This document shows, piece by piece, positions 33,639 through 41,728 of a stretch of DNA of 64,000 nucleotides (positions are counted from its first letter, which is position 1; every line of letters begins with the position of its first letter). This DNA is from Halobacterium wangiae (GTDB lineage: Archaea > Halobacteriota > Halobacteria > Halobacteriales > Halobacteriaceae). Made by a program: the position numbers and the translations under genes. The stretch is from the NCBI RefSeq assembly GCF_021249345.1, contig NZ_CP089588.1:2232001-2296000 (forward strand), read 5' to 3'. The notes under the pieces are model-generated. The model was given only the letters and a program-made list of their open reading frames with translations. It did no database searches and was not told the DNA's origin.

Positions 33639-34477
33639 ACGGTGAACTCGTCGACGCCGCGGACGCCACGGTGAGCGTCCGCGACCGCGGGTTCCAGTAC
33701 GGCGACGCCGCCTTCGAGACGATTCGCGCGTACGGCGGGCAGACGTTCGCGTGGGCCGCCCACGAGAAGCGTCTGAACGCCACCTGCGACGCGCTCGGCA
33801 TCGACCACGGACTCTCCGGTCGCGACCTCCGGAGCCGCGTCCACGAGACGCTCGCCGCCAACGACCTCGCGGACGCCTACGTCCGCCTCTCCATCTCCAG
33901 GGGGGTCCAGTCCGGCCGTCTCGCGCCCGACGACGACGTGGACCCGACCGTGGTCGTAGTCGTCGAACCGCTCCCGCGTGGCGGGGCGAACGGCGAGCGC
34001 GTCTGGAACGCGCCGGCGACGGCGAGGACGGTCGACGTCCAGCGCGTCCCCGACGAGTGCATCCCCGCGGTCGCGAAGACGCACAACTACCTGAACGGCG
34101 TGCTCGCCCGCATCGACGCGGGTGACGCCGACGAGGCGCTGCTGGTCGACGCGGAGGGCCGGGTCACCGAGGGCGCCTCGAGCAACGTCTTCTTCGTCTC
34201 AGACGGCGTGCTCCGGACGCCGAGTCTCGACCTCCCGGTGCTCCCCGGCATCACCCGCTGGGCCGTCGTCCAGCTCGCCGAGGACGTCGGTATCCCCGTC
34301 GAGGAGGGCCACTACACCCCGGAGGACCTCCACGACGCCGACGAGGTGTTCTTCACGAACACTACCTGGGAGGTCCGTCCGGTCGCTCGTCTCGACGACG
34401 CCTCCTACTCGACGTGCAAGGTCGGCGCCGGCCTGGCGCGCGCGTTCGCAGAGGAGGTCGAACGCCGCCACTACTGA
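33623..34477 (+). CDS. pabC: Class IV aminotransferase-fold enzyme, probably 4-amino-4-deoxychorismate lyase
   Basis: 284 residues, fold type IV PLP enzyme. Signatures: [37 protein letters not shown] at the N-terminus, the PLP lysine in AKTHNYLNGVLAR, the glutamate-rich TEGASSNVFFV loop and LPVLPGITR. PabC splits aminodeoxychorismate to p-aminobenzoate and pyruvate, feeding folate or methanopterin-type cofactors. Branched-chain or D-amino-acid aminotransferases share the fold, but the overlap with pabA makes PabC the best reading. Confidence 0.88.
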   Translation: MQYHVNGELVDAADATVSVRDRGFQYGDAAFETIRAYGGQTFAWAAHEKRLNATCDALGIDHGLSGRDLRSRVHETLAANDLADAYVRLSISRGVQSGRLAPDDDVDPTVVVVVEPLPRGGANGERVWNAPATARTVDVQRVPDECIPAVAKTHNYLNGVLARIDAGDADEALLVDAEGRVTEGASSNVFFVSDGVLRTPSLDLPVLPGITRWAVVQLAEDVGIPVEEGHYTPEDLHDADEVFFTNTTWEVRPVARLDDASYSTCKVGAGLARAFAEEVERRHY

Positions 34478-34503
34478 CCGACAGCCACGTCAGCGAGCGC
34501 TCT

Positions 34504-35064
34504 TCAGAGCTGCGGGACGTCCTCGGGCGTGTCGAAGTCGTGGAAGTGTTCGCCCTCCTCCTTCGAGAGCACGTTCAGGGCCGCCGCGCCGCCGTCGCCC
34601 GCGGAGATGATGGCCTCGTACTCGCCGTCGCGGACCATCGCACCGGTCGCGTAGGCGTCCTCGACGCTCGTCTCCATCGTCACGTCCACGTCGACGACGT
34701 CGCCGTCGAACGCGCAGCCCAGTTGCTCCGCGAACGTCGTGTCGTCGCCCGTCGCCAGCACGACGTAGTCGGCGTCGTACTCGTCGTCCTCGGTCACCAC
34801 GTGGAACCCGTCGTCAGTCGATTCGACGGACTCGACGGCCTCGCCCTGGTTGAGGGTGACGCCACGGTCACGCACCTGCCCGCGGGCGATCTCCACGAAC
34901 TCCTCGCCCGAGATGCTCCGGATGCCGAGGTAGTTGAACAGGTGGGCGTGGTGCATCCACGTCTCGTCCGTGTCGAAGACGACGGTGTCGAGGCCGTTCT
35001 TCTCCGTGAACAGTGCCGCACTCAGGCCGGCGGGACCGCCACCGACGACTGCTACGTCTGTCAT
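34504..35064 (-). CDS. Half-size FAD-dependent oxidoreductase (thioredoxin reductase-like)
   Basis: 186 residues starting MTDVAVVGGGPAGLSAALFTEK, the FAD dinucleotide fold. YVVLATGDD and the C-terminal AYATGAMVRDGEYEAIISAGDGGAAALNVL match the FAD half of thioredoxin reductase-like proteins. There is no NAD(P)-binding second domain and no redox CxxC, so it is about half the length of a thioredoxin reductase (around 310 residues) with no sign of a frameshift at either end. A partner reductase or another electron donor is expected. It is divergent from the Rieske protein gene 138 bp away; the two may act together, which is only positional inference. Confidence 0.8.
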   Translation of the reverse strand: MTDVAVVGGGPAGLSAALFTEKNGLDTVVFDTDETWMHHAHLFNYLGIRSISGEEFVEIARGQVRDRGVTLNQGEAVESVESTDDGFHVVTEDDEYDADYVVLATGDDTTFAEQLGCAFDGDVVDVDVTMETSVEDAYATGAMVRDGEYEAIISAGDGGAAALNVLSKEEGEHFHDFDTPEDVPQL

Positions 35065-35202
35065 GTGGGCGCTCCTTGTGGACAGTCCGTGAAAAGCGGT
35101 CCCGAAAACCAGTTCACGTTGGTGAACCGACACTCCTGCCGCGGATCGCAACTGTCGATAGTTCCGGTGCGTTCAAGCCCCGAGAGTGGAAACGCCGACC
35201 CG

Positions 35203-35619
35203 ATGGACGCGGAGCGCATCGCCGGCGTCGACGAGGTGCCCACCGACGGCAGCCTGCTGTTCACTGTCGCCGAAGACGGCGAGGAGAAGGAGGCGTTCCT
35301 CGTGAGACTCTCGGACGGCACGGTCGTCGGCTGGCGGAACTACTGCATGCACTGGACGGACGTGAAACTGGACACCGGCGACGGCGCCGTCCGCGACGGC
35401 GAGGTGATCTGCCGGAAGCACGCGGCCACCTTCGAGAAGGACTCGGGCGTCTGCACGCACGGTCCCTGCGAGGGTGCGGAACTCGACCCCGTCGAGGTAG
35501 CCGTCGAGGACGGGGACGTCTACCTCGCCGACCCCGACTACGAGTTCGTACAGACCGGCGTCGAGGACGACGACCCCGCCGACCTCTCGACGTCGCCCGG
35601 CGCTCGCCTGGGCTTCTAG
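35203..35619 (+). CDS. Rieske [2Fe-2S] ferredoxin-like protein
   Basis: 138 residues, soluble. The Rieske ligands are present: C-x-H in NYCMHW and C-x-x-H in CRKHAATF, followed by a third motif CTHGPCEG that closes the cluster loop. No membrane anchor, so it is a cytosolic electron carrier or oxygenase ferredoxin, not the bc1 subunit. Divergent from a half-size flavoprotein. Its TAG stop shares CTAG with the convergent regulator gene. Confidence 0.9.
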   Translation: MDAERIAGVDEVPTDGSLLFTVAEDGEEKEAFLVRLSDGTVVGWRNYCMHWTDVKLDTGDGAVRDGEVICRKHAATFEKDSGVCTHGPCEGAELDPVEVAVEDGDVYLADPDYEFVQTGVEDDDPADLSTSPGARLGF

Positions 35620-35906
35620 GGCGACTCGACGACGAACGCCGGCTCCTCGATGGCCTCGCTCTTGCATTCGGGGCACCGCGAGGGGACGTTCACCGGGTCG
35701 TCGAAGCCGTCGAACCCGCAGTCCCGGCACGCGGGCGGCCGCACGAGCAGTTCCTCGTCGGTCCCGTCGAGGCTCTCGGAGATGTGCCGGACGTGGGTCA
35801 GTGCGGTGCCGCGGGCGATGGTGAACTCCTCGGCGAGTCCGCTCGGCGTGCGTGGCTTCTCGCGGAGCGCGTCCAGTATCCGTTCGCGGGTCGTTCTGTC
35901 GTCCAT
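35616..35906 (-). CDS. Winged-helix regulator with zinc ribbon
   Basis: 96 residues. Residues 1-50 (TTRERILDALREKPRTPSGLAEEFTIARGTALTHVRHI) form a winged helix-turn-helix; residues 55-85 hold CRDCGF and CPECKS, a zinc ribbon. The pair is a haloarchaeal family of ArsR-like regulators with unknown ligand; the zinc ribbon may sense metal or redox state. It overlaps the Rieske gene by four bases at the shared CTAG stop, so it could regulate that neighbourhood. Confidence 0.82.
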   Translation of the reverse strand: MDDRTTRERILDALREKPRTPSGLAEEFTIARGTALTHVRHISESLDGTDEELLVRPPACRDCGFDGFDDPVNVPSRCPECKSEAIEEPAFVVESP

Positions 35907-35936
35907 ACGTACACGTCGGAACCCGGATGAAAAAGG

Positions 35937-35942
35937 ACTTAT
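35937..35942 (+). promoter_or_regulatory. TATA box of the sugar nucleotidyltransferase gene
   Basis: CTTATC lies 26-27 nt upstream of the ATG at 35966 and supports that start over in-frame upstream Met codons (such as 35852) that overlap the regulator gene. Confidence 0.5.
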
Positions 35943-35965
35943 CGGACGCCGTGGACGGGTACACC

Positions 35966-36934
35966 ATGAAGGCAGTCGTTCTAGCCGGCGGTTACGCGAC
36001 CCGGTTGTGGCCGATCACGAAGCATCGGCCGAAGATGTTCCTGCCGGTCGGCGACTCGACGGTCATCGACCGCATCTTCGCGGAACTGGAGTCCGACGAC
36101 CGCATCGACGAGGTGTTCGTCTCCACCAACGAGCGCTTCGCCGACGACTTCGACGCCTACCTCGCGGACAGCGAGTTCGAGAAGCCGACGCTGACGGTCG
36201 AGGACACGACCGAGGAGGACGAGAAGTTCGGCGTCGTCGGCGCGCTCGCACAGCTCGTCGACCGCGAGAACGTGGACGACGACCTCCTCGTCATCGCGGG
36301 GGACAACCTCATCAGCTTCGACATCTCCGACTTCGTCGACTTCTTCGAGGAGAAGGAGACGCCGACGCTGGCCGCCTACGACGTCGGGAGTCTCGACCGC
36401 GCGCAGTCCTACGGCGTCGTGGACCTCGACGGCGACGAGGTCGTCGATCTCCAGGAGAAACCCGCGGAACCGAAGAGCACGCTCGTCTCCATCGCCTGCT
36501 ACGCGTTCACTCGCGAGACCGTCCCGATGCTCCAGACGTACCTCGACGAGGGCGAGAACCCCGACGAACCCGGCTGGTTCGTCCAGTGGCTCCAGGACCG
36601 TCGCACCGTCCACGCGTTCAGCTTCGAGGACGCGTGGTTCGACATCGGCACGCCGGAGTCCTACCTAGACGCCGTCGCCTGGACTCTCGACGGCGACACC
36701 CTCGTCAGCGACGACGCCACCGTCGAGAACTCCACGCTCGGCGAGAACGTCCACGTGATGGCGGACGCCGAGGTCGTCAACTCCAGTCTGGACAACTCCA
36801 TCGTCTTCCCGAACGCCTCCATCTACGACTGCGACGTGCGTAACTCCATCATCGACGAGGAGACCCACCTCGAACAGATCGACTTCTCCGGCGCGCTCAT
36901 CGGCGCCCACACCACCATCTCCAGTCAGGACTGA
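35966..36934 (+). CDS. Sugar-1-phosphate nucleotidyltransferase
   Basis: 322 residues. MKAVVLAGGYATRLWPITKHRPKMFLPVG is the nucleotide-binding signature of enzymes that activate sugars as dNDP- or UDP-sugars. Further motifs: VIAGDNLISFD (metal Asp), EKPAEPKS and WFDIGTPESYLDA. The last about 80 residues (NSTLGENVHVMADAEVVNSSL) are left-handed beta-helix hexapeptide repeats, as in archaeal bifunctional enzymes without the acetyltransferase His. Substrate probably glucose- or N-acetylglucosamine-1-phosphate. May supply surface glycans or S-layer glycosylation. Confidence 0.9.
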   Translation: MKAVVLAGGYATRLWPITKHRPKMFLPVGDSTVIDRIFAELESDDRIDEVFVSTNERFADDFDAYLADSEFEKPTLTVEDTTEEDEKFGVVGALAQLVDRENVDDDLLVIAGDNLISFDISDFVDFFEEKETPTLAAYDVGSLDRAQSYGVVDLDGDEVVDLQEKPAEPKSTLVSIACYAFTRETVPMLQTYLDEGENPDEPGWFVQWLQDRRTVHAFSFEDAWFDIGTPESYLDAVAWTLDGDTLVSDDATVENSTLGENVHVMADAEVVNSSLDNSIVFPNASIYDCDVRNSIIDEETHLEQIDFSGALIGAHTTISSQD

Positions 36935-37135
36935 CGAAGGTTCAAGTACGAAGCCGAGACCAAGCCGGTCCGTGACCTGAAACGCTGCCGCGGGGTGTGG
37001 GGTGCCGTGCACCCATCGGGACGAGCGGTGGAAACCGCGAGCCGAGTAGTCGCGTGTCGCCCGCCTCGCGGAGTAAGTTGTTGCGACACCTGTTAGCCCC
37101 CAACGCGCGGCCGCCACCCGGTCGCCGTCTACCGT
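36935..37135 (+). other. Gap with three hairpins, possible small RNA
   Basis: No protein is apparent. Three stable hairpins follow each other: GGGTGC-CGT-GCACCC (37000-37014), GCGGT-GGAA-ACCGC with a GNRA-type tetraloop (37025-37038) and GTGTCGC...GCGACAC (37054-37060 / 37083-37089). A weak promoter-like GGTTCAAG precedes them at about 36940. I could not match it to SRP RNA, RNase P RNA, a tRNA or a C/D box RNA. Strand and transcription are unknown. Confidence 0.35.
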
Positions 37136-37861
37136 CTACGCCTCGCCCAGCCAGGCGTCCGTGATCTCGACGTGTCCACGGTCCCCCTCCCACACCGTCT
37201 CGTAGTCGAGTTCGATGCGCCGGTCCATGTGCGGGCCGTCGGTGACGAGCGTCTCGAACTCGCCGCCCTCGCCGAGCACGTGGACACCGTACTCCTCGTT
37301 GAGTTCCGCCAGTTCGTCGAAGGCGGTGGCGTCGAGGGTGCGGCCGAGCCACGACTCGTCGAGACCGTAGGCCGCCACCTGGACGACGCGGATCTCGAAG
37401 CCCGCGTCGAGCATCTCCTCGGCGAGTTCGCGCGCGTCGCGCCGCCACAGCGGCGCGAACAGGTCGCAGTCGAGGCGCTCGCACATCGCCTCGATGCGAC
37501 TCGTCTGGAACTCGCTCTCGACGGCGCCCGCAGTGACGCCCGCGAGCCCACCGTCCAGATCTGCGGCGAGTTCGCCGAGCGCCGCTTCCAGTGGTTCGAG
37601 TTCGGTGTCCCCTTGCGCGCCGGCGTCGGTAGCGTCGCCCGCCGCGAAGTCCGCGGGCTCCACGTCCACGAGCGGGATGCCGACGCTCTCGGCAGCGAGG
37701 TCCGCCAGTCGCGTCGCCGGCACGTGGTACATGTAGGAGTCGCCGTCCGGGTGGACCGTCACGAGTCGGGCCACGTCTAGCTCCTCCTCCAGCGCGCGGT
37801 ACAGCGCCCACGAGGAGTCCTTCCCGCCGGAGAACAGGCTCACCCACTGACCGTTGCTCAT
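37136..37861 (-). CDS. dph6: Diphthine--ammonia ligase (ATP-PPase family)
   Basis: 241 residues. Final step of diphthamide synthesis on elongation factor 2. The pyrophosphatase loop SLFSGGKDSSWAL (residues 8-20) activates the substrate with ATP; VHPDGDSYMYHVPAT and GEGGEFETLVTDGP are family motifs, and the length equals archaeal Dph6 (DUF71). Some members act on other substrates (B12 or tRNA), but the archaeal single-copy type is Dph6. Confidence 0.9.
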   Translation of the reverse strand: MSNGQWVSLFSGGKDSSWALYRALEEELDVARLVTVHPDGDSYMYHVPATRLADLAAESVGIPLVDVEPADFAAGDATDAGAQGDTELEPLEAALGELAADLDGGLAGVTAGAVESEFQTSRIEAMCERLDCDLFAPLWRRDARELAEEMLDAGFEIRVVQVAAYGLDESWLGRTLDATAFDELAELNEEYGVHVLGEGGEFETLVTDGPHMDRRIELDYETVWEGDRGHVEITDAWLGEA

Positions 37862-37900
37862 ACCCCGGATTGCGCGTCGGCGTTGAAATGTCTCGCCTTT

Positions 37901-39052
37901 CTACTGCCGCTCGGCCGCCTCCTCGACGTCCTCGAAGTCCACGCCGCTGAAGTGCGTCGCGATGCGGATGCCGGCGACGCTGACGAGGACGCCGAACACG
38001 ACGAACACGGCGAGCCGTTGCTCAGGGGTGAGCGCGAACTCGCGGACCGCCAGCGGGCCGAAGCGCATCGACGGCACCTCGATGGGGCCGAGACGACCCG
38101 CACGCTCCATGAAGTACGCCGAGAACCCACGCACGACGAGGCCCACCGCGAGCACGCCGAACGGGAGGTTGAGAAACGACGTCCGGACGCCGCCCTGCCG
38201 GATGAGTTCGTCGAACAGGCGACCCGCGCTCGCCGTGAGTGCACCCAGAGCCACCCACGGGATGCTGTAGTAGGTGAACGCCATCGCGGACAGCAACAGC
38301 GCCGTCTCGGCGGGGAGGTCGGAGACGCCGAGTGCGCCCGCGAAGACGCCGACCAGGGCGAGTCCCGCCGCCACGACGTACGTGACGATGGAGACGCGAC
38401 CGGAGTACAGCGCGTCTCGCGCCTGTCCGGGAATCGCCGCGATGTAGTCGTCGACGCTCAGGCCCTTGTACAGCAGGAACAGTCCGATGACGGCGGTGAT
38501 GCTGGCCGCGGCGACCGCGAGACTCCCGGTCGCGAGCATCAGCGCCGGGAAGACGAGCATCACGATGCCCAGCGGCACGAGGACGGTCTGTCGCAGCTCC
38601 TCGTCGGCGAGGAACTGCTTCAGCAGGTAGTACGTGGATTCGAGGTCGCGGGCCTGGCGGACGACGACGCGGTCGACGGCGTCGACCTGGAGTCGACTCT
38701 CGATGATGGGGACGAGCCGTTCGTCCTCGGCGCTGTCGATGACGACCACGGCCGAGTCCGGGTGGTAGCGCTCGATGAGGTCGTCCAGTTGCTCGGCGAC
38801 CGAGCGGTCGGCGCTGACGCCGTCACCGTCGCCCGAGACGGCCGCGACGACGGCGTCGTCGTCGTCGTCGCGGAGGTCGCGGGTGACCCGGAGGGCCTCG
38901 AGGAGGCAGTTGACGCCGGAGTCCTCGGGGTCGGCGACGCCCATATCGGTGACGAGGGACTGTACCGCCTCCCAGCCGGCGACTGGCGTGCGTAGCCCGG
39001 TCTTGCGGGGGATGTCACCCGTCCGGTCGACGGAGACGACCAGCGTTCGCAT
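37901..39052 (-). CDS. DUF373 family membrane protein
   Basis: 383 residues. A cytosolic N-terminal domain (1-150; MRTLVVSVDRTGDI, GDGDGVSADRSVAEQLDDLI, DSAEDE) precedes about six membrane spans (about 158-350). This arrangement is DUF373, conserved in archaea, function unknown. The N-terminal domain resembles a nucleotide- or metal-binding Rossmann-like fold with several Asp residues. A TTTTTATCC box at 39079-39087 is about 31 nt upstream of the ATG. It is a single gene between dph6 and the coiled-coil protein. Confidence 0.85.
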   Translation of the reverse strand: MRTLVVSVDRTGDIPRKTGLRTPVAGWEAVQSLVTDMGVADPEDSGVNCLLEALRVTRDLRDDDDDAVVAAVSGDGDGVSADRSVAEQLDDLIERYHPDSAVVVIDSAEDERLVPIIESRLQVDAVDRVVVRQARDLESTYYLLKQFLADEELRQTVLVPLGIVMLVFPALMLATGSLAVAAASITAVIGLFLLYKGLSVDDYIAAIPGQARDALYSGRVSIVTYVVAAGLALVGVFAGALGVSDLPAETALLLSAMAFTYYSIPWVALGALTASAGRLFDELIRQGGVRTSFLNLPFGVLAVGLVVRGFSAYFMERAGRLGPIEVPSMRFGPLAVREFALTPEQRLAVFVVFGVLVSVAGIRIATHFSGVDFEDVEEAAERQ

Positions 39053-39216
39053 CAGTCAGTCGAACGGTCACGCCGCCGGGATAAAAACCCCGCGCTGACG
39101 GCGCTACTGGCGGAGAGATTCGCCGTGGACGCCCCGGTCGAGACGCTGGACAGAAGAGACAGCGCAGCCGCTACGCGGTGTGAAATACGGAGAATCGGGT
39201 CGCGTCGATAGGGCGT

Positions 39217-40119
39217 CTACAGGTGGCCGGACTTCTGGAGCTTCCGGAGGTCCTCGGTGTCGAGGGTCTCGCCCTCCTTGAACCGCTCGTAGATCTCCTC
39301 GGCTTCCTCGCGTGCCTCCTCCTGTTCGGCGGCGCGCTCGTCCTTGCGGGACTCCTCCTCCTGCTTGTCGAGTTCGCGGAGGCGCTTCTGGACGCGCACG
39401 AACGCCTCGTGGTGGGCGTCGGCGGCTTCCTGGGCCTCGACGAACTTCTCGTGCATCTCGTCGGCCTCGTCCCGGATGTCGTCGGCCTCGCGGTAGGCCT
39501 CGATCATCTGGTTGTGGTGTTCCTGGGCCTTGTCCGCGAGCTCCGTCACCTTCTCGTGGTGCTCGGAGGCTTCCGCGCGGACTTCCTCGGCTTCGTCGAC
39601 GAGCTCCTCGAGGTTGCCGGACTCGTCGAGTTTCTCCTTGCGGTCCTGGTACTCCTCGCGTTTGTCCTCGATCTTCTCGATGAGTTCGCGCTCGTCGTCC
39701 GTGGAGAGGACCTCAGTCTGCTGCTTGAACTCGAGTTGCTCGATCTCCTCTTTGAGCTCCTCGAGGTCCTTGCCCTCGTCGAGTTCGAGGTCCTGCTTGC
39801 GCTGCTCGACTTCGTCGAACAGTTCGTTCGCTTCCGCGTTCAGTTCGTTGCGGACCTCCTTGTGCTCCTGGACGCGCTCGTTGAGCTCGTCGCGCTGCTC
39901 GCGGTGTTCCTGGGCCTCGTCGACCTTCTCGCGGGTCGCGGCGTTGAGTTCGTCGCGCTCGGAGGCACGGGAGCTCGCGAGCTGGTTCAGTTCGTTCCGT
40001 CGGTCGCGGAACTGACCAGCGTTCTTGATGAGCTGTCCCTTGGATTTCTCCTGGAGTTCTTCGTCAGTAATGAGTTCTTCTGCGGTCGATACGTCGATAG
40101 TTTGTTCTTCCTCAGCCAT
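39217..40119 (-). CDS. Long coiled-coil protein (COG1340-like)
   Basis: 300 residues, almost entirely charged helix with heptad pattern from about residue 25 to 280 (RDRRNELNQLASSRASERDELNAA and similar). No membrane span or enzyme motif is visible. It ends with TLDTEDLRKLQKSGHL. Resembles a family of archaeal coiled-coil proteins of unknown role, often thought to be structural or chromosome-associated. A TATA-like TTTTAAG at 40278-40286 would give an unusually long 5' leader of about 130 nt with stable structure. Confidence 0.82.
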   Translation of the reverse strand: MAEEEQTIDVSTAEELITDEELQEKSKGQLIKNAGQFRDRRNELNQLASSRASERDELNAATREKVDEAQEHREQRDELNERVQEHKEVRNELNAEANELFDEVEQRKQDLELDEGKDLEELKEEIEQLEFKQQTEVLSTDDERELIEKIEDKREEYQDRKEKLDESGNLEELVDEAEEVRAEASEHHEKVTELADKAQEHHNQMIEAYREADDIRDEADEMHEKFVEAQEAADAHHEAFVRVQKRLRELDKQEEESRKDERAAEQEEAREEAEEIYERFKEGETLDTEDLRKLQKSGHL

Positions 40120-40422
40120 TGTTCAAACCTCTATGCCATACTGCTGGAGCCCATCGCACAGCAGCCGCTCGGAGTGCGGTACTGTCCGGTCGGAAGGAGA
40201 ACGTCCTGTCATTCTCTCTGAGCTGTGCGGTGAACGCTCGCAGCGTTCTGGTGACAGATAGTAGACTACCGCACTACTTAAAATTTGCGTGTGGTACGTG
40301 CCCGCAAACAGCTAGCAGACCGCCTCAGACGCGTGGCAACGGCTGACAGGGGTGGGTAGGGGTGTGATAAACCCCGCCTGCGGAACGCCGAGCACAAGTG
40401 GGCCGACGGCGTCGGTGCGCGT
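40120..40422. other. Divergent gap with long structured leader
   Basis: A 303-bp gene-free region between the coiled-coil protein and the DUF371 gene. It holds the coiled-coil promoter (minus, 40278-40286) and its leader, which contains a hairpin GAACGCT-GCG-AGCGTTC (40232-40248) enclosed by CTGTCA/TGACAG (40206-40211 / 40252-40257). For the plus-strand gene, GTGATAAACC at about 40367-40376 is a possible but distant TATA box. No protein is seen. Confidence 0.55.
40278..40286 (-). promoter_or_regulatory. TATA box of the coiled-coil protein gene
   Basis: Reads AAATTTTAA on the minus strand. With transcription starting about 26 nt further on (near 40252), the message would carry about 130 nt before the ATG at 40119, unlike the leaderless genes around it. 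Confidence 0.45.
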
Positions 40423-40836
40423 ATGGAAGAAGTGGTGCGTGCCCACGGGCACGAGCACGTCGCCGGCGAGCACGCGAGCACCCTCGAACTGACGGCCGAC
40501 GACTACCTGACTCCGGCGGGGGACTGCATCCTCGGCATCGAGGCCGACCGGACGCCGGCGGACTTCGATAGCGAGTTCGTCGCGGCCTGCTGCGACGAGG
40601 ACGCCGAGATCACGCTCGTCCTCGAGGCCGGAGGCCACCGCGACACCGTCACGGGGCGCGGACACCCGGACCTCGAGTACACGAATGAGCGCAGTTTCGT
40701 CGCCCGCACGAGCACGTACGTGGACGACCGCACGGTCCTCGTGGACGCCGACAAAGCCGCGGAGGACGTCGACCGCGACCTCGTCGCCGCACTCGAAGAG
40801 GGCGCAGACCTCACGGCGACGTTCCGCGTCGCGTAG
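40423..40836 (+). CDS. DUF371 domain protein
   Basis: 137 residues. MEEVVRAHGHEHVAGEHASTLE, CILGIEADRTP and RGHPDLEYTNERSFVARTSTYVDDRTVLVDADKAAEDVDRDLV are the DUF371 pattern, a small archaeal protein of unknown biochemical role. No signal or membrane span. It precedes nth by 55 bp in the same direction; the co-occurrence with a repair enzyme may be accidental. Confidence 0.88.
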   Translation: MEEVVRAHGHEHVAGEHASTLELTADDYLTPAGDCILGIEADRTPADFDSEFVAACCDEDAEITLVLEAGGHRDTVTGRGHPDLEYTNERSFVARTSTYVDDRTVLVDADKAAEDVDRDLVAALEEGADLTATFRVA

Positions 40837-40891
40837 TCCCCGCCACACGTTCGGAGCCACCTTTTTCGCGCCCGCGCCCCGACCGACAGAC

Positions 40892-41707
40892 ATGGACGAC
40901 GAACCCGCGGAGAACATCTCGGGCGGCGACGCCGGTGGTGGCCGCTTCACGGCGTTCGATCCGGGCGAGCACGCGACCCGCGCGGCGGCCGTCGTCGCGG
41001 AACTCGGCGACATCTACTGGGAGAAGACGTACGGGGGCAGGGACGCCTTCGAGTGTCTCGTCCGCACAGTCCTCAGCCAGAACACCAGCGACGTGGCGAG
41101 CCAGCCGGCTCACGACGCGCTGATGGAACGGTACGCAGCAAAGGAGGACGAGGATGCCGACCTCGCGCGCTCGCTCGCCGACGCCCATCAGGACGAACTC
41201 GCGGAGACGATCTCGTCGGCGGGGCTGTACAACCAGAAGTCCGGGACGCTGATTCGACTCGCGGCGCGGATCTGCGAGGAGTACGGGGGCGAAGCGGGTT
41301 TCGACGAGTTCGTCCGGTCGGAGGGCCCGGCCGTCGTGCGCGACGCGCTCCTCGACATGAAGGGCGTCGGCCCGAAGACGGCGGACTGCGTCCTCCTCTT
41401 CGCCGGGGGTCGCCAGGGCGTCTTCCCCGTCGACACGCACGTCCACCGCATCACGCGCCGGATGGGACTGGCGCCCGCCGCCGCCGACCACGAGGGCGTC
41501 CGCGAGGCGCTGGAGGCGTCGGTGCCGGCGGAGGCGTGCGGGTTCGGACACACGGCGATGGTCCAGTTCGGCCGGGAGTACTGCACGGCCCGCGAGCCCG
41601 CGTGTCTCGACGGTCCCGAGGCGTGTCCGCTGTACGACTACTGCGACCGTGTCGGCGTCGACGAACTCACGGGGGCGGTCGTCGACCCGGCGGTCGCCGA
41701 GGACTGA
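40892..41707 (+). CDS. nth: Endonuclease III (base-excision DNA glycosylase)
   Basis: 271 residues. Removes oxidised pyrimidines and cuts the abasic site. The helix-hairpin-helix LDMKGVGPKTADCVLLF contains the catalytic Lys, and VDTHVHR the catalytic Asp. Four cysteines near the end (YCTAREPAC, EACPLYDYC) form the [4Fe-4S] site with spacings 6, 6 and 5, the second being longer than the E. coli spacing of two. A Gly/acidic N-terminal extension of about 25 residues is typical of haloarchaea. ATG 40892 is chosen as the start with haloarchaeal composition; upstream Met codons read into DUF371. Confidence 0.94.
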   Translation: MDDEPAENISGGDAGGGRFTAFDPGEHATRAAAVVAELGDIYWEKTYGGRDAFECLVRTVLSQNTSDVASQPAHDALMERYAAKEDEDADLARSLADAHQDELAETISSAGLYNQKSGTLIRLAARICEEYGGEAGFDEFVRSEGPAVVRDALLDMKGVGPKTADCVLLFAGGRQGVFPVDTHVHRITRRMGLAPAAADHEGVREALEASVPAEACGFGHTAMVQFGREYCTAREPACLDGPEACPLYDYCDRVGVDELTGAVVDPAVAED

Positions 41708-41728
41708 CCCGCGCCAGCGGACTCGCGG

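Noticed and set aside
36935-37135. SRP RNA or RNase P RNA in the gap after the nucleotidyltransferase gene
   Set aside because: The conserved cores of these RNAs (SRP helix 8, RNase P CR motifs) are not visible and the gap is too short.
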